The notes under the pieces: generated by a model
The model's input: the letters and a program-made list of their open reading frames with translations, nothing else
Told to the model about the DNA's origin: nothing
The model's database searches: none
Program-made: the position numbers and the translations under genes
Part shown: positions 1 to 7,551 of the stretch, in pieces
Layout: every line of letters begins with the position of its first letter
How positions within the stretch are numbered: the first letter of the stretch is position 1
Assembly: GCA_036508875.1 (NCBI GenBank)
Contig: DATCGP010000031.1
Location: 1 to 14,830 of the forward strand
Source: PALSA-660 sp036508875
Lineage (GTDB): Bacteria > Actinomycetota > Coriobacteriia > Anaerosomatales > PALSA-660
Direction of reading: 5' to 3'
Length of the DNA stretch: 14,830 bases

Positions 1-406
<406 letters not shown>

Positions 407-655
407 AATGGTCACGAAGCTTGCGCTTCGAGTTCCACGAAGTATTTGGATCTCTGGGATCCGGGGTCGGCTCGCCTTCCAACGCTACGGGGTAGCGAGG
501 GTGGTTCGAGTCGACAGTACCCTCAAAGGTGCCATTCGGTTTGGCCTTTTGACTGGCCCTCTCGAAAGGCGTTCAGGGTATTTCATTTGTCCGGTCCGGG
601 TTAGCGGACCGGCTGGCTTGTAGTCACAGTATCCAGTTTTCAAGGTTCAGGCACA
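407..655 (-). other. rRNA operon leader with several hairpins
   Basis: This is the transcribed leader between the likely rRNA promoter and the 16S 5' end; no gene is seen in it. Going towards the 16S it holds a conserved-looking leader motif (627-649) and a hairpin with an 8-bp stem (591-598 with 605-612). After these come a 6-bp hairpin (483-488 with 492-497), a 5-bp hairpin (448-452 with 458-462), and a 6-bp stem closed by a GCAA tetraloop on the RNA strand (415-420 with 425-430). An inverted pair TACCCT/AGGGTA may fold over the middle. Such structures are expected in pre-rRNA processing and antitermination leaders. The boundaries and individual roles are inference. Confidence 0.6.
627..649 (-). 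promoter_or_regulatory. rRNA leader conserved motif, possible boxA-type antitermination element
   Basis: The RNA strand reads TGAACCTTGAAAACTGGATA followed by CTG. From memory, CTTGAAAACT-like or CTTTGAGAACTCAA-like strings recur in rRNA operon leaders and spacers of Gram-positive bacteria, where boxA-type elements bind NusB/NusE. It sits just downstream of the likely promoter and is followed by the 8-bp hairpin at 591-612. The role is inferred from position and resemblance. Confidence 0.4.
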
Positions 656-662
656 GCGGGAT

Positions 663-692
663 ACATTACGTTGCGTGTACCCACACTGTCAA
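663..692 (-). promoter_or_regulatory. likely rRNA operon promoter
   Basis: On the minus strand a perfect -35 hexamer TTGACA (687-692) is followed after 18 bp by TAATGT (663-668), a weak -10. It lies about 260 bp before the 16S 5' end and just upstream of the leader motif, as expected for an rRNA promoter. The -35 match is strong; the -10 assignment is uncertain. Confidence 0.55.
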
Positions 693-740
693 TGACCGGT
701 TTCAACGTTCCTGCGGGCACGTTCGCCCTGCTCATAAGAG

Positions 741-766
741 GAGCGCCCCCGTTGCCGGAGGCGCTC
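741..766 (-). terminator. terminator-like hairpin between tyrS and the rRNA operon
   Basis: An 11-bp stem pairs 741-751 with 756-766. On the minus RNA it is GAGCGCCUCCG, loop GCAA, then CGGGGGCGCUC, with one G-U pair and a stable GNRA loop. The sequence after it on the minus strand is CUCUUAUGAG, a poor U-tract. Placed after tyrS and before the rRNA promoter, it could stop tyrS read-through. It could also be only a stable structure. Confidence 0.5.
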
Positions 767-964
767 ATCAGGCCACAGCGCGTCGCACGTTGCGACGACT
801 GTCGTCCCTATGAACCAGCCTCCGTAAGGATGCTCATTATCAAGACTGCACTCCACGCTCGTAGCTGCAGGGCCGTCGAAGCGGCGAGGGATAGAATAGC
901 ACCGCGGCTCACGCCGGGGCAACAACTATCTTGCCCGATTCCGGAACCCGCGAGACGGGCCGGC
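767..964. other. intergenic stretch downstream of tyrS, no gene seen
   Basis: Nothing here looks like a gene. It holds two further small inverted repeats: a 7-bp perfect stem with a 3-nt loop (781-787 with 791-797) and a 6-bp stem with an 8-nt loop (917-922 with 931-936), the latter about 30 nt after the tyrS stop. Neither has a good U-tract. A minus-strand open frame through it needs a TTG start and looks non-coding. Confidence 0.5.
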
Positions 965-2173
965 TCAGCGCGCCGCCATGGGCCGCGCGAACCGCCGCTT
1001 CCCCGCTTGGACCACGCGGCCGACGACCTCGTCCCACCGCAGGTCATAGGCTTGCGGAGCCACAGCGGTGCCTTCGATGCGCACCGCCCCGGCATCGATC
1101 ATGCGCCGGCCTTCAGCGTTCGAGGTCACAAGACCGAGTTCCTTGAGCAGCGCCGGAAGGTGCACGATCGGCGTCTCCTGCACTGCCACGTCAGGAACGT
1201 CTGCGGGGGCGTCGTGGTCCTTGAACACGCGGTCGAACGCCGCTTCGGCGTCGATCGCAGCCCTCTCTCCGTGGTACAGCTCGACGATCGCCCGCGCGAG
1301 ATGCCGCTTCGTCGCGTTCGGATGCGCCGTGCCCGCCGCGAGCTCGGCTTCGATGACATCCACCTCGTCGACCGACAGCGGAGTGCACAGACGGTAGTAC
1401 TTGGCCATCAGCCCGTCGGGGATCGACATGACCTTGCCGAACATCTCGTCGGCGGGGTCGGTGAGGCCTATGTAGTTGCCGTAGGACTTGCTCATCTTCT
1501 GCACGCCGTCCGTGCCTTCGAGCAGCGGGAGCGTGAGACAGACCTGCGGCTCCATCCCCTGCTTCTCCATCAGCTCGCGGCCCGCGAGGAGGTTGAACAG
1601 CTGGTCGGTGCCGCCGATCTCCACGTCCGCCTCGACGGCGACGGAGTCGTAGGCCTGCGCGACCGGATAGAGGAACTCGTGCAGGGAGATCGGCCGCTGC
1701 TCCGCATAGCGGTTGGCGAAGTCGTCCCGCTCGAGCGTGCGCGCCACGGTGAAGTTGCTCGTGATGCGCAGCAGGTCCGCGAACCCGAGCTTCATCAGCC
1801 AGTCCGAGTTGCGCCGCAGCTCGGTCTTGTCCGGGTCGAGGATGCGGAACGCCTGCTCTATATATGTCTGGGCGTTGGCCTCGATCTGCTCCCATGACAG
1901 CGGCGGGCGCGTGGCCGTGCGGCCCGACGGATCGCCGATGAGCGCGGTGAAGTCGCCGATGATGAGCACGACGACGTGTCCGAGGTCCTGGAACTGGCGG
2001 AGCTTCCGCAGCGGCACGGCATGGCCGAGGTGCAGGTCGGGCGCGGTGGGATCGACGCCGAGCTTGATCCGGAGGGGCCGGCCCATGGCGAGCTTGTCGA
2101 GCATCGCCTGACGCGGGACGATCGCCGAGGTACCGCTCTCGATGACGTGGACCTGCTCGTCGGGAGGAAGCAC
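965..2173 (-). CDS. tyrS: tyrosyl-tRNA synthetase
   Basis: This cytoplasmic enzyme charges tRNA-Tyr with tyrosine using ATP. The 402-residue product shows the class I signatures HLGH at residues 48-51 and KMSKS at 226-230, plus GDFTALIGDPSGR near 73-85 and the tyrosine-pocket segment ending GGTDQ at 187-191. A C-terminal S4-type RNA-binding domain spans about 340-398. Length and inserts match the longer TyrZ-like bacterial clade. The GTG at 2173 was chosen because conserved sequence begins right after it and AAAGG lies 8 nt upstream. The frame stays open back to 2482, but the translated extension is low-complexity and unlike the family. The gene is divergent from the first PBP gene and sits upstream of the rRNA operon on the same strand, probably separated from it by the hairpin at 741-766. 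Confidence 0.97.
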   Translation of the reverse strand: MLPPDEQVHVIESGTSAIVPRQAMLDKLAMGRPLRIKLGVDPTAPDLHLGHAVPLRKLRQFQDLGHVVVLIIGDFTALIGDPSGRTATRPPLSWEQIEANAQTYIEQAFRILDPDKTELRRNSDWLMKLGFADLLRITSNFTVARTLERDDFANRYAEQRPISLHEFLYPVAQAYDSVAVEADVEIGGTDQLFNLLAGRELMEKQGMEPQVCLTLPLLEGTDGVQKMSKSYGNYIGLTDPADEMFGKVMSIPDGLMAKYYRLCTPLSVDEVDVIEAELAAGTAHPNATKRHLARAIVELYHGERAAIDAEAAFDRVFKDHDAPADVPDVAVQETPIVHLPALLKELGLVTSNAEGRRMIDAGAVRIEGTAVAPQAYDLRWDEVVGRVVQAGKRRFARPMAAR

Positions 2174-2240
2174 GTGGGTGGCCTTTCGGTCCTTCCGGCA
2201 TGGCCGGACTTCACGACCGGTTGACGGATACGCGCCACAT

Positions 2241-2269
2241 TTGGCGGGACCGGAACCGCAGGCCATACT
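2241..2269 (+). promoter_or_regulatory. possible promoter for the first PBP gene
   Basis: TTGGCG (2241-2246) is followed after exactly 17 bp by CATACT (2264-2269); each matches the sigma-70-type consensus at four of six positions. The leader to the ATG at 2389 would be about 110 nt. This is weak evidence from spacing and partial matches. Confidence 0.3.
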
Positions 2270-2273
2270 AGCA
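2265..2273 (-). promoter_or_regulatory. possible extended -10 promoter for tyrS
   Basis: The minus strand reads TGCTAGTAT, which fits the extended -10 pattern TGn followed by a -10-like hexamer. It would give a leader of about 85 nt before the tyrS GTG. No good -35 is visible. It overlaps the candidate -10 of the divergent PBP gene. Confidence 0.3.
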
Positions 2274-2388
2274 TGTGCCCCGTGCTTCCCCGCCGTGCCA
2301 GCCCGGGCGAAGCCGGGAGCGAGCGGTCGACCGCCCGAACGGACCGCGCCAACGGTGCCACCGGGATCCCACAACATAGAGTGAGCGA

Positions 2389-4974
2389 ATGACCACCTCC
2401 CCCACAGACAGACCGAAACCCCGCCCGCGTCCGCGTGCCTCGGCGGCTCCCGCCCCGAGGCAGCTTCGGAAGACGCGTCCACCGGTCAAGGGTTCGCGCC
2501 CCCGGCCGAAGGAGGGCGCGCCGCGGCCGAAGACGCCACGGAAGCGCCGGACCAGGCTGGTGCTGCGCATCGTCGGCATCGTCACGGCGTTCCTGCTCGT
2601 CGCGGCGGCCGTAGCAGGCGTCATCGTCTACAACGACCTGGTCGCGAACCTCCCCGACCCGACGAAGCCTCTCAAGGGCACCGATCTGTCGACAAGGATC
2701 CTCGACCGCAACGGCAAGCCGATCACAACGCTGTTCGCTGACCAGAACCGCACGTACGTCACGCTCGCCGACATCCCGAAGGCGCTGCAGGACGCCGTGA
2801 TCTCCACCGAGGACCAGCGCTTCTACGAACACCCCGGCGTGGACCTGCTCGGCATCGCCCGCGCGCTGTGGACCGACGTGAAGGCCGGCGCCCAGGTCCA
2901 GGGCGGATCGACGATCACGCAGCAGTACGCCAAGCAGGCGTTCGTCGGCGACCAGAGCACTCTGAAGCGCAAGCTTCAGGAGGCGCTGCTCGCCTACAAG
3001 ATCGAGGGGCAGTACAGCAAGGACAAGATCCTTGAGATGTATCTGAACGCCATCTACTTCGGACACGGCTCCTACGGGGTGCAGACCGCCGCGCAGACCT
3101 ACTTCGGCAAACCCGTGAAGGACCTCACCGTCGCCGAGGCGGCCATGATCGCGGGGGTCATCAAGTCCCCGGCAAGGTACTCGCCGTACCTGGATCCGGT
3201 GGCCGCGAAGCAGCGGCGCGATACGGTGCTCGGGCAGATGCGGGATCAGGGATACATCGATGCGGCCACCCACGACGCCGCCATGGCGACCCCGATCAAG
3301 ACGACCGGCCTCAAGCAGGGCAGCGTCATCGCACCCTACTTCGTCGAGTACCTCAAGACCCTTCTCGTGGACCAGTACGGCGAGGACGCCGTCTACCGCG
3401 GCGGGCTCACCGTGACCACCACACTCGACCTCGGCATGCAGACTGCCGCTGAGAAGGCGGTCGCCAAGAACCTGGACCGCAAGACCGACCCCTCGGCGGC
3501 CGTGGTCGCTATCGACCCGGCGACCGGCGAGATCCGCGCAATGGTGGGCGGCCGTGACTTCTCGAAGCTGCAGTACAACGTGGCGGTACAGGGGCATCGG
3601 CAGTCGGGCTCGTCGTTCAAACCGTTCGCGCTCGTTGCGGCCCTGCAGGACGGGGTATCTCCGGAGGCGATCTTCACCGCGCAGTCCGGGAAGTTCACCA
3701 TCCCCGGTGGCCAGACATGGTCCGTCGCCGGTGAGCCCGGCTTCAAGGGCCCGACCCGCCTGCGTGTCGCGACGGTGCACTCGCTGAACCCGGTGTTCGC
3801 GCAGCTCGCGCTCAAGATCGGCGCCGACCGGATCGTGCAGGCCGCGACAGACATGGGCATCACCACGAAGATCACGCCCGTCCCTGCGGTCGCCCTCGGA
3901 GGCATGGCCGAAGGCGTGACCCCGCTGGAGATGGCTTCCGCCTACGGGACGCTCGCCACCAACGGCATGCACGCCGATCCGATCGCGATCCTGCAGGTCA
4001 CGGACAAGGACGGCACCGTCCTGTTCACCGCGGACCCGAAACCCAAGCGCGTGATCGACGCCGCGATCGCCTACCTCACCACCGACATCCTGAAGGGCGT
4101 CATCACCGGAGGGACCGGCACGGCGGCGGCGATCGGCCGCCCCGCGGCCGGAAAGACCGGCACCACGCAACAGAACATCGACGCGTGGTTCGTGGGATAC
4201 ACGCCGGACCTGGTGGCCTCGGTCTGGGTCGGCTACGCGGAGTCCTCCAGCCGCCCGATGAACTCGGTGCACGGGATCCGCGTCACCGGCGGGTCGTTCC
4301 CCGCGCGGATCTGGGCCGCCTTCATGAAAGCGGCGCTCAAGTCCACGCCGTCCAGCCAGTTCAAGCGTCCGAGCGGGCTTGTCAGCGCGAAGATCTGCCT
4401 CGCGAGCGGGCAGAGGGCCACGGCGCTGTGTCCGAAGACCGGAACGGCCCTCTTCCTTGCCGGCGAGGAGCCGGGCCTCTGCACGCTCCACAGGACCGCC
4501 GTGGGTCTCGTCGTCCCCGATCTTGTCGGACTGTCGAAGGCCAAAGCGTTCGCCGCCCTTGACGCGACCGCGCTGCACTACACCGTGACCGAGAGCGACG
4601 TCAGCGGTGTCGGCGCGGGGATCGTGGCCGCGCAGACGCCCTCGTCCGGCAGTGTCATCACGAGCGCCACGGTGATCGCCTTGACGGTGTCCACAGGAGG
4701 CGCCGGCAGCGGCCACCCGCCGACCGCCGCGTTCACCTGGACTCCCGCTACGCCTGCGACAGGCGCTGCGGTCAAGTTCGACGCGAGCGCCAGCACGGCC
4801 GACGGGTCGATCACGAAGTGGCTCTGGGAGTTCGGCGACGGCGCGAGCGACTCTTCGTCAGGAGCGGTGGCGAACCACACCTACGCGACCGCGAAGACGT
4901 ACGACGTCGTGCTCTGGGTGACAGACCACGCCGGCACGACCGTGTCCATCACGAAGCAGGTCGTGGTCCACTAG
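2389..4974 (+). CDS. class A penicillin-binding protein with PASTA and PKD domains
   Basis: This bifunctional peptidoglycan synthase polymerises lipid II (GT51 domain) and cross-links the glycan strands (transpeptidase) outside the membrane. The 861-residue product has a Pro/Arg/Lys-rich cytoplasmic tail (1-56) and one membrane segment (about 57-81). The GT51 domain has EDQRFYEH with catalytic E141, and ILEMYLN with the second Glu E216. The penicillin-binding domain has SSFK at 408-411, SLN at 465-467 and KTG at 589-591. A PASTA domain (about 705-768) and a PKD domain (about 777-861, with WEFGDG and HTY) complete the protein. PASTA binds muropeptides or beta-lactams in relatives such as PonA; a terminal PKD is unusual. 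The RBS before the ATG is weak (GAGTGAG). The gene is divergent from tyrS and its stop lies 12 bp from the U32 gene's stop. A second class A PBP follows at 7552. Confidence 0.95.
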   Translation: MTTSPTDRPKPRPRPRASAAPAPRQLRKTRPPVKGSRPRPKEGAPRPKTPRKRRTRLVLRIVGIVTAFLLVAAAVAGVIVYNDLVANLPDPTKPLKGTDLSTRILDRNGKPITTLFADQNRTYVTLADIPKALQDAVISTEDQRFYEHPGVDLLGIARALWTDVKAGAQVQGGSTITQQYAKQAFVGDQSTLKRKLQEALLAYKIEGQYSKDKILEMYLNAIYFGHGSYGVQTAAQTYFGKPVKDLTVAEAAMIAGVIKSPARYSPYLDPVAAKQRRDTVLGQMRDQGYIDAATHDAAMATPIKTTGLKQGSVIAPYFVEYLKTLLVDQYGEDAVYRGGLTVTTTLDLGMQTAAEKAVAKNLDRKTDPSAAVVAIDPATGEIRAMVGGRDFSKLQYNVAVQGHRQSGSSFKPFALVAALQDGVSPEAIFTAQSGKFTIPGGQTWSVAGEPGFKGPTRLRVATVHSLNPVFAQLALKIGADRIVQAATDMGITTKITPVPAVALGGMAEGVTPLEMASAYGTLATNGMHADPIAILQVTDKDGTVLFTADPKPKRVIDAAIAYLTTDILKGVITGGTGTAAAIGRPAAGKTGTTQQNIDAWFVGYTPDLVASVWVGYAESSSRPMNSVHGIRVTGGSFPARIWAAFMKAALKSTPSSQFKRPSGLVSAKICLASGQRATALCPKTGTALFLAGEEPGLCTLHRTAVGLVVPDLVGLSKAKAFAALDATALHYTVTESDVSGVGAGIVAAQTPSSGSVITSATVIALTVSTGGAGSGHPPTAAFTWTPATPATGAAVKFDASASTADGSITKWLWEFGDGASDSSSGAVANHTYATAKTYDVVLWVTDHAGTTVSITKQVVVH

Positions 4975-4986
4975 GCCTCGCGCCGG

Positions 4987-7404
4987 CTAGCGCACGCCGC
5001 GATAGAAGTGCCCGGTGGTCGAGGGCTCGACGATCGGTGTGTACGGAAGCTGTTTGCCGGCCGCCGCGCGCTTGAGGCGATCGCTCCACTCGCGCGTCAG
5101 CGAGGCCGCGCCGGTGGCGTCCATGGCCTGTGCCTCCAGGCGCACCATCGCCACGCCCGCCTCGAGGATCTCGCCGATCGAACGTGACAGGTCGAGCGGG
5201 ACGGCGTTGTAGATGTGCGCCCTTCCTGCCGCGTCGGTCGTGACCGGCATCACGTACCCCTTGCGGTCCCGGAGCGTCCAGCGCTGCCGGCGGCGCGCGC
5301 AGTTCGCGCAGTCGTGGGAGCAGGGCCCCGCCGCCTGAAGGACACAGTGCTCCGCCACCATGAGCTCCACGTGACCTCCCGCAAGCACGCCGACCGGGAC
5401 CGGCGACCCCGCGACGAGTGACGCGAGCTGCCGCCCCGAGATCTCCGGAGACGCCCATACCGCCGTCGCCCCCATACCCGCGAGCGCGCCTGCGGTCCAG
5501 GGGTTCGTCGCGCCGAGCCCCCAGTCGGCCTCGACCGCCTCTCCCCGCTCGCCGATCTCGAGCACCAGGCCCAGGTTCCCCGCGATGGCGGGTGGCGCGA
5601 ACCGCTCGGCCCGGGCCATGAGGTCCGGTATCTCGGCATCGTGGGCCACGCGCGGCAGCAGCGCGCGCACGCGCGCGCCCCACGGGGCGATCGAGGTGTC
5701 CGCGACGACGACCCTGCCCGCCCCGGCCGCGAGGCAGGCGCGACCGGTCTCTTCGTCCGCGACCACCACGACCAGCTCGGGAGCGGACGCGGCCGCAACG
5801 GGGCGCGGGCCGGACTGCAGGCGGGGCGGCGCGGGACGGGCCGGAGCGGTGCGGCCTGCCCACGGTGCGAGCCTCGCCTCGTCGAGACGGTCGACCGCCT
5901 CCCGCCGCACCCGGTGCAGCTCCGAGAAGCCGATGCCCGCGAGGGAGTCGAGATGCACAGTCACGTCGGCGGCCATGTACGGCGTTCCCCCGAGCCTCCC
6001 GATATGCTCTGCGACATCCTCGACGGTGACCGGCCGCGTGCGCGCGGATTCGACCACCGCGCCGGTCACGGTGACGGAGACACCCGAGGCCTCCAAGGTG
6101 AGCGAGAGCGGTTCCCCGATCCTCACGCGGGCGTGCACGCGCAGCGGGAGCGCCCGTTTCTCCTCGGCGGACTGCCACGAGCGGCGAGCCGCCTCCATGA
6201 GCGCGGCGTTCATCACCCGGAACACGCGGTCACCGGTCCGGACGGGGTTCTCCACGACGATCGAGACTTTGGTGCCCACCGGCGCGGCTGACACCGCTCC
6301 GTCGCCGAGTCCGAGCGGACCCGCCGGCTGAGCGAACCTTCCGGCGGCGGTCCAGAACTCGATCGTGTCTCCCGACTCCAACGCGCGTTCGAGCGCCACC
6401 ACCGCGCGCCCCGGGCGCGTCTCCACCACTCGGCCGAGGGGGACGCCACGGTTGTTCGGCCGCTGGTAGCTCATGAGCGCGTCGTCGCGCACGTCTGAGA
6501 GGTAGCCGGGGGTGAAACCGCGGTTGAACGCCTCCTCGAGCGTGTCCGACTCGACCTCGCGCACTGCGAACCCTTCCGGGTCTGCGAGCACACGATCGAT
6601 CGCCGCCCGGTACACCGAGACCACCGAGGCGACGTACTCCGGGCTCTTCATGCGGCCCTCGATCTTGACCGCCGCAAGTCCTGAGGCCGCGAGCGCGGGC
6701 AGCAGGCCGATGCCGCACAGGTCCCTTGGACTCAGGAGATAGCGGCCAGGCACGTCCACGGCGGCTCCTGTGGCGTCGAGAAGCTCGTAGGGCAGGCGGC
6801 ACGGCTGCGCGCACTGCCCGCGGTTCGCCGACCTTCCACCCGCGAGCGACGACATCAGGCACTGCCCCGAGTGGCAGAAGCACAGGGACCCGTGTACGAA
6901 GCTCTCGAGCTCCACTCCTGCGGAGGCGGTCAGCGCGGTGATCTCCGGCACGGAGAGCTCGCGAGCGAGCGTGATGCGGGAGACCCCGAGCCGCTCAAGT
7001 GCTCGGATCGAGGCGGCGTTGTGCACGTCGACCTGCGTCGACGCGTGAATCCTCACTTCCGGCAGGGTCGCCCGGATGCAGGCCATCAGCCCCAGGTCCT
7101 GCACGATGACGGCATCCACGCCCGCTTCCCAGGCCCGTGCGACCATCTCGAGCGCGGAGGGCATCTCGTCCTCGAGGATGAGCACGTTCGCGGTCAGATA
7201 GACCTTCGCGCCGCGCAGGTGCGCGTACCGGCACGCGTCGCGCAGCTCGTCTCCCCCGAAGTTCTCGGCCCCGCGGCGGGCGTTGAGGTCGCGCGTGCCG
7301 AGGTAGACCGCGTCGGCGCCGTTGCGGACCGCGGCCCTCAGCGAATCGGGACCACCCGCGGGAGCGAGCAGTTCGAGAGAGGCGGTCCGTGCTTTCACGC
7401 TCAC
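4987..7404 (-). CDS. U32-family protein (RlhA/TrhP-type, two-barrel, DUF3656-containing)
   Basis: U32 proteins were first called collagenase-like peptidases. Characterised members such as RlhA and TrhP are iron-sulfur proteins needed for hydroxylation of 23S rRNA or tRNA bases, the likelier role here. The 805-residue product has a first barrel (about 10-330) with the family cysteines C175, C182, C198 and C202 in a SGQC...NRGQCAQPCR setting. A DUF3656-like middle region (about 370-510), a Pro/Ala-rich linker (about 518-540) and a second barrel-like part follow. The latter carries C687, C695, C699 and C702 and the typical ending STTGHFYRGV. The GTG at 7404 is chosen because the LLAPAGG start of the barrel lies just after it and AGAGGAG lies about 11 nt upstream. 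The gene is divergent from the second PBP gene and convergent with the first. The RNA substrate cannot be told from sequence. Confidence 0.92.
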   Translation of the reverse strand: MSVKARTASLELLAPAGGPDSLRAAVRNGADAVYLGTRDLNARRGAENFGGDELRDACRYAHLRGAKVYLTANVLILEDEMPSALEMVARAWEAGVDAVIVQDLGLMACIRATLPEVRIHASTQVDVHNAASIRALERLGVSRITLARELSVPEITALTASAGVELESFVHGSLCFCHSGQCLMSSLAGGRSANRGQCAQPCRLPYELLDATGAAVDVPGRYLLSPRDLCGIGLLPALAASGLAAVKIEGRMKSPEYVASVVSVYRAAIDRVLADPEGFAVREVESDTLEEAFNRGFTPGYLSDVRDDALMSYQRPNNRGVPLGRVVETRPGRAVVALERALESGDTIEFWTAAGRFAQPAGPLGLGDGAVSAAPVGTKVSIVVENPVRTGDRVFRVMNAALMEAARRSWQSAEEKRALPLRVHARVRIGEPLSLTLEASGVSVTVTGAVVESARTRPVTVEDVAEHIGRLGGTPYMAADVTVHLDSLAGIGFSELHRVRREAVDRLDEARLAPWAGRTAPARPAPPRLQSGPRPVAAASAPELVVVVADEETGRACLAAGAGRVVVADTSIAPWGARVRALLPRVAHDAEIPDLMARAERFAPPAIAGNLGLVLEIGERGEAVEADWGLGATNPWTAGALAGMGATAVWASPEISGRQLASLVAGSPVPVGVLAGGHVELMVAEHCVLQAAGPCSHDCANCARRRQRWTLRDRKGYVMPVTTDAAGRAHIYNAVPLDLSRSIGEILEAGVAMVRLEAQAMDATGAASLTREWSDRLKRAAAGKQLPYTPIVEPSTTGHFYRGVR

Positions 7405-7493
7405 TCGGTGCAGGGCTCCTCTCGGTGGCTCGGTCCTTCGGACAGGGCAGATCCGTGCCTAACACCTATGTAACGCTTCGGCACCTCGCGCGC

Positions 7494-7501
7494 GTGTACA
7501 C
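7494..7501. promoter_or_regulatory. GTGTACAC palindrome in the U32/PBP divergent region
   Basis: This perfect 8-bp palindrome lies in the 147-bp gap between the divergent starts at 7404 and 7552, about 50 bp before the PBP ATG. It could be an operator half-site pair, but 8-bp palindromes arise easily by chance. No convincing promoter hexamers were found in this gap. Confidence 0.15.
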
Positions 7502-7551
7502 AGCATAGCGAGTACCCTGTATCCGGTCAGACTGCGAGCGGGAGAGGTCGA

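Noticed and set aside
689..925. A 78-codon minus-strand frame in the tyrS-16S gap
   Set aside because: It needs a TTG start, contains the 741-766 hairpin, runs into the rRNA -35 region and resembles no known protein.
671..1897. A 408-codon plus-strand open frame over the tyrS end and the intergenic stretch
   Set aside because: It is antisense to tyrS, rich in Arg and His, and begins inside the rRNA promoter region.
2353..2362. GGTGGCACCG on the minus strand upstream of tyrS, resembling part of a T-box antiterminator
   Set aside because: The match stops before the rest of the T-box core, and there is no terminator with a U-tract between it and tyrS. The required leader would lie inside the PBP gene.
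2174..2482. N-terminal extension of tyrS by about 103 residues
   Set aside because: The frame is open, but the extension has no family similarity, overlaps the divergent PBP start, and a better-placed RBS precedes the GTG at 2173.
1858..4716. A 952-codon minus-strand open frame antisense to the first PBP gene
   Set aside because: Its translation is Arg/Gly/Asp-rich with no recognisable domain. Long antisense open frames are normal in high-GC DNA, and the plus-strand PBP has full motifs.
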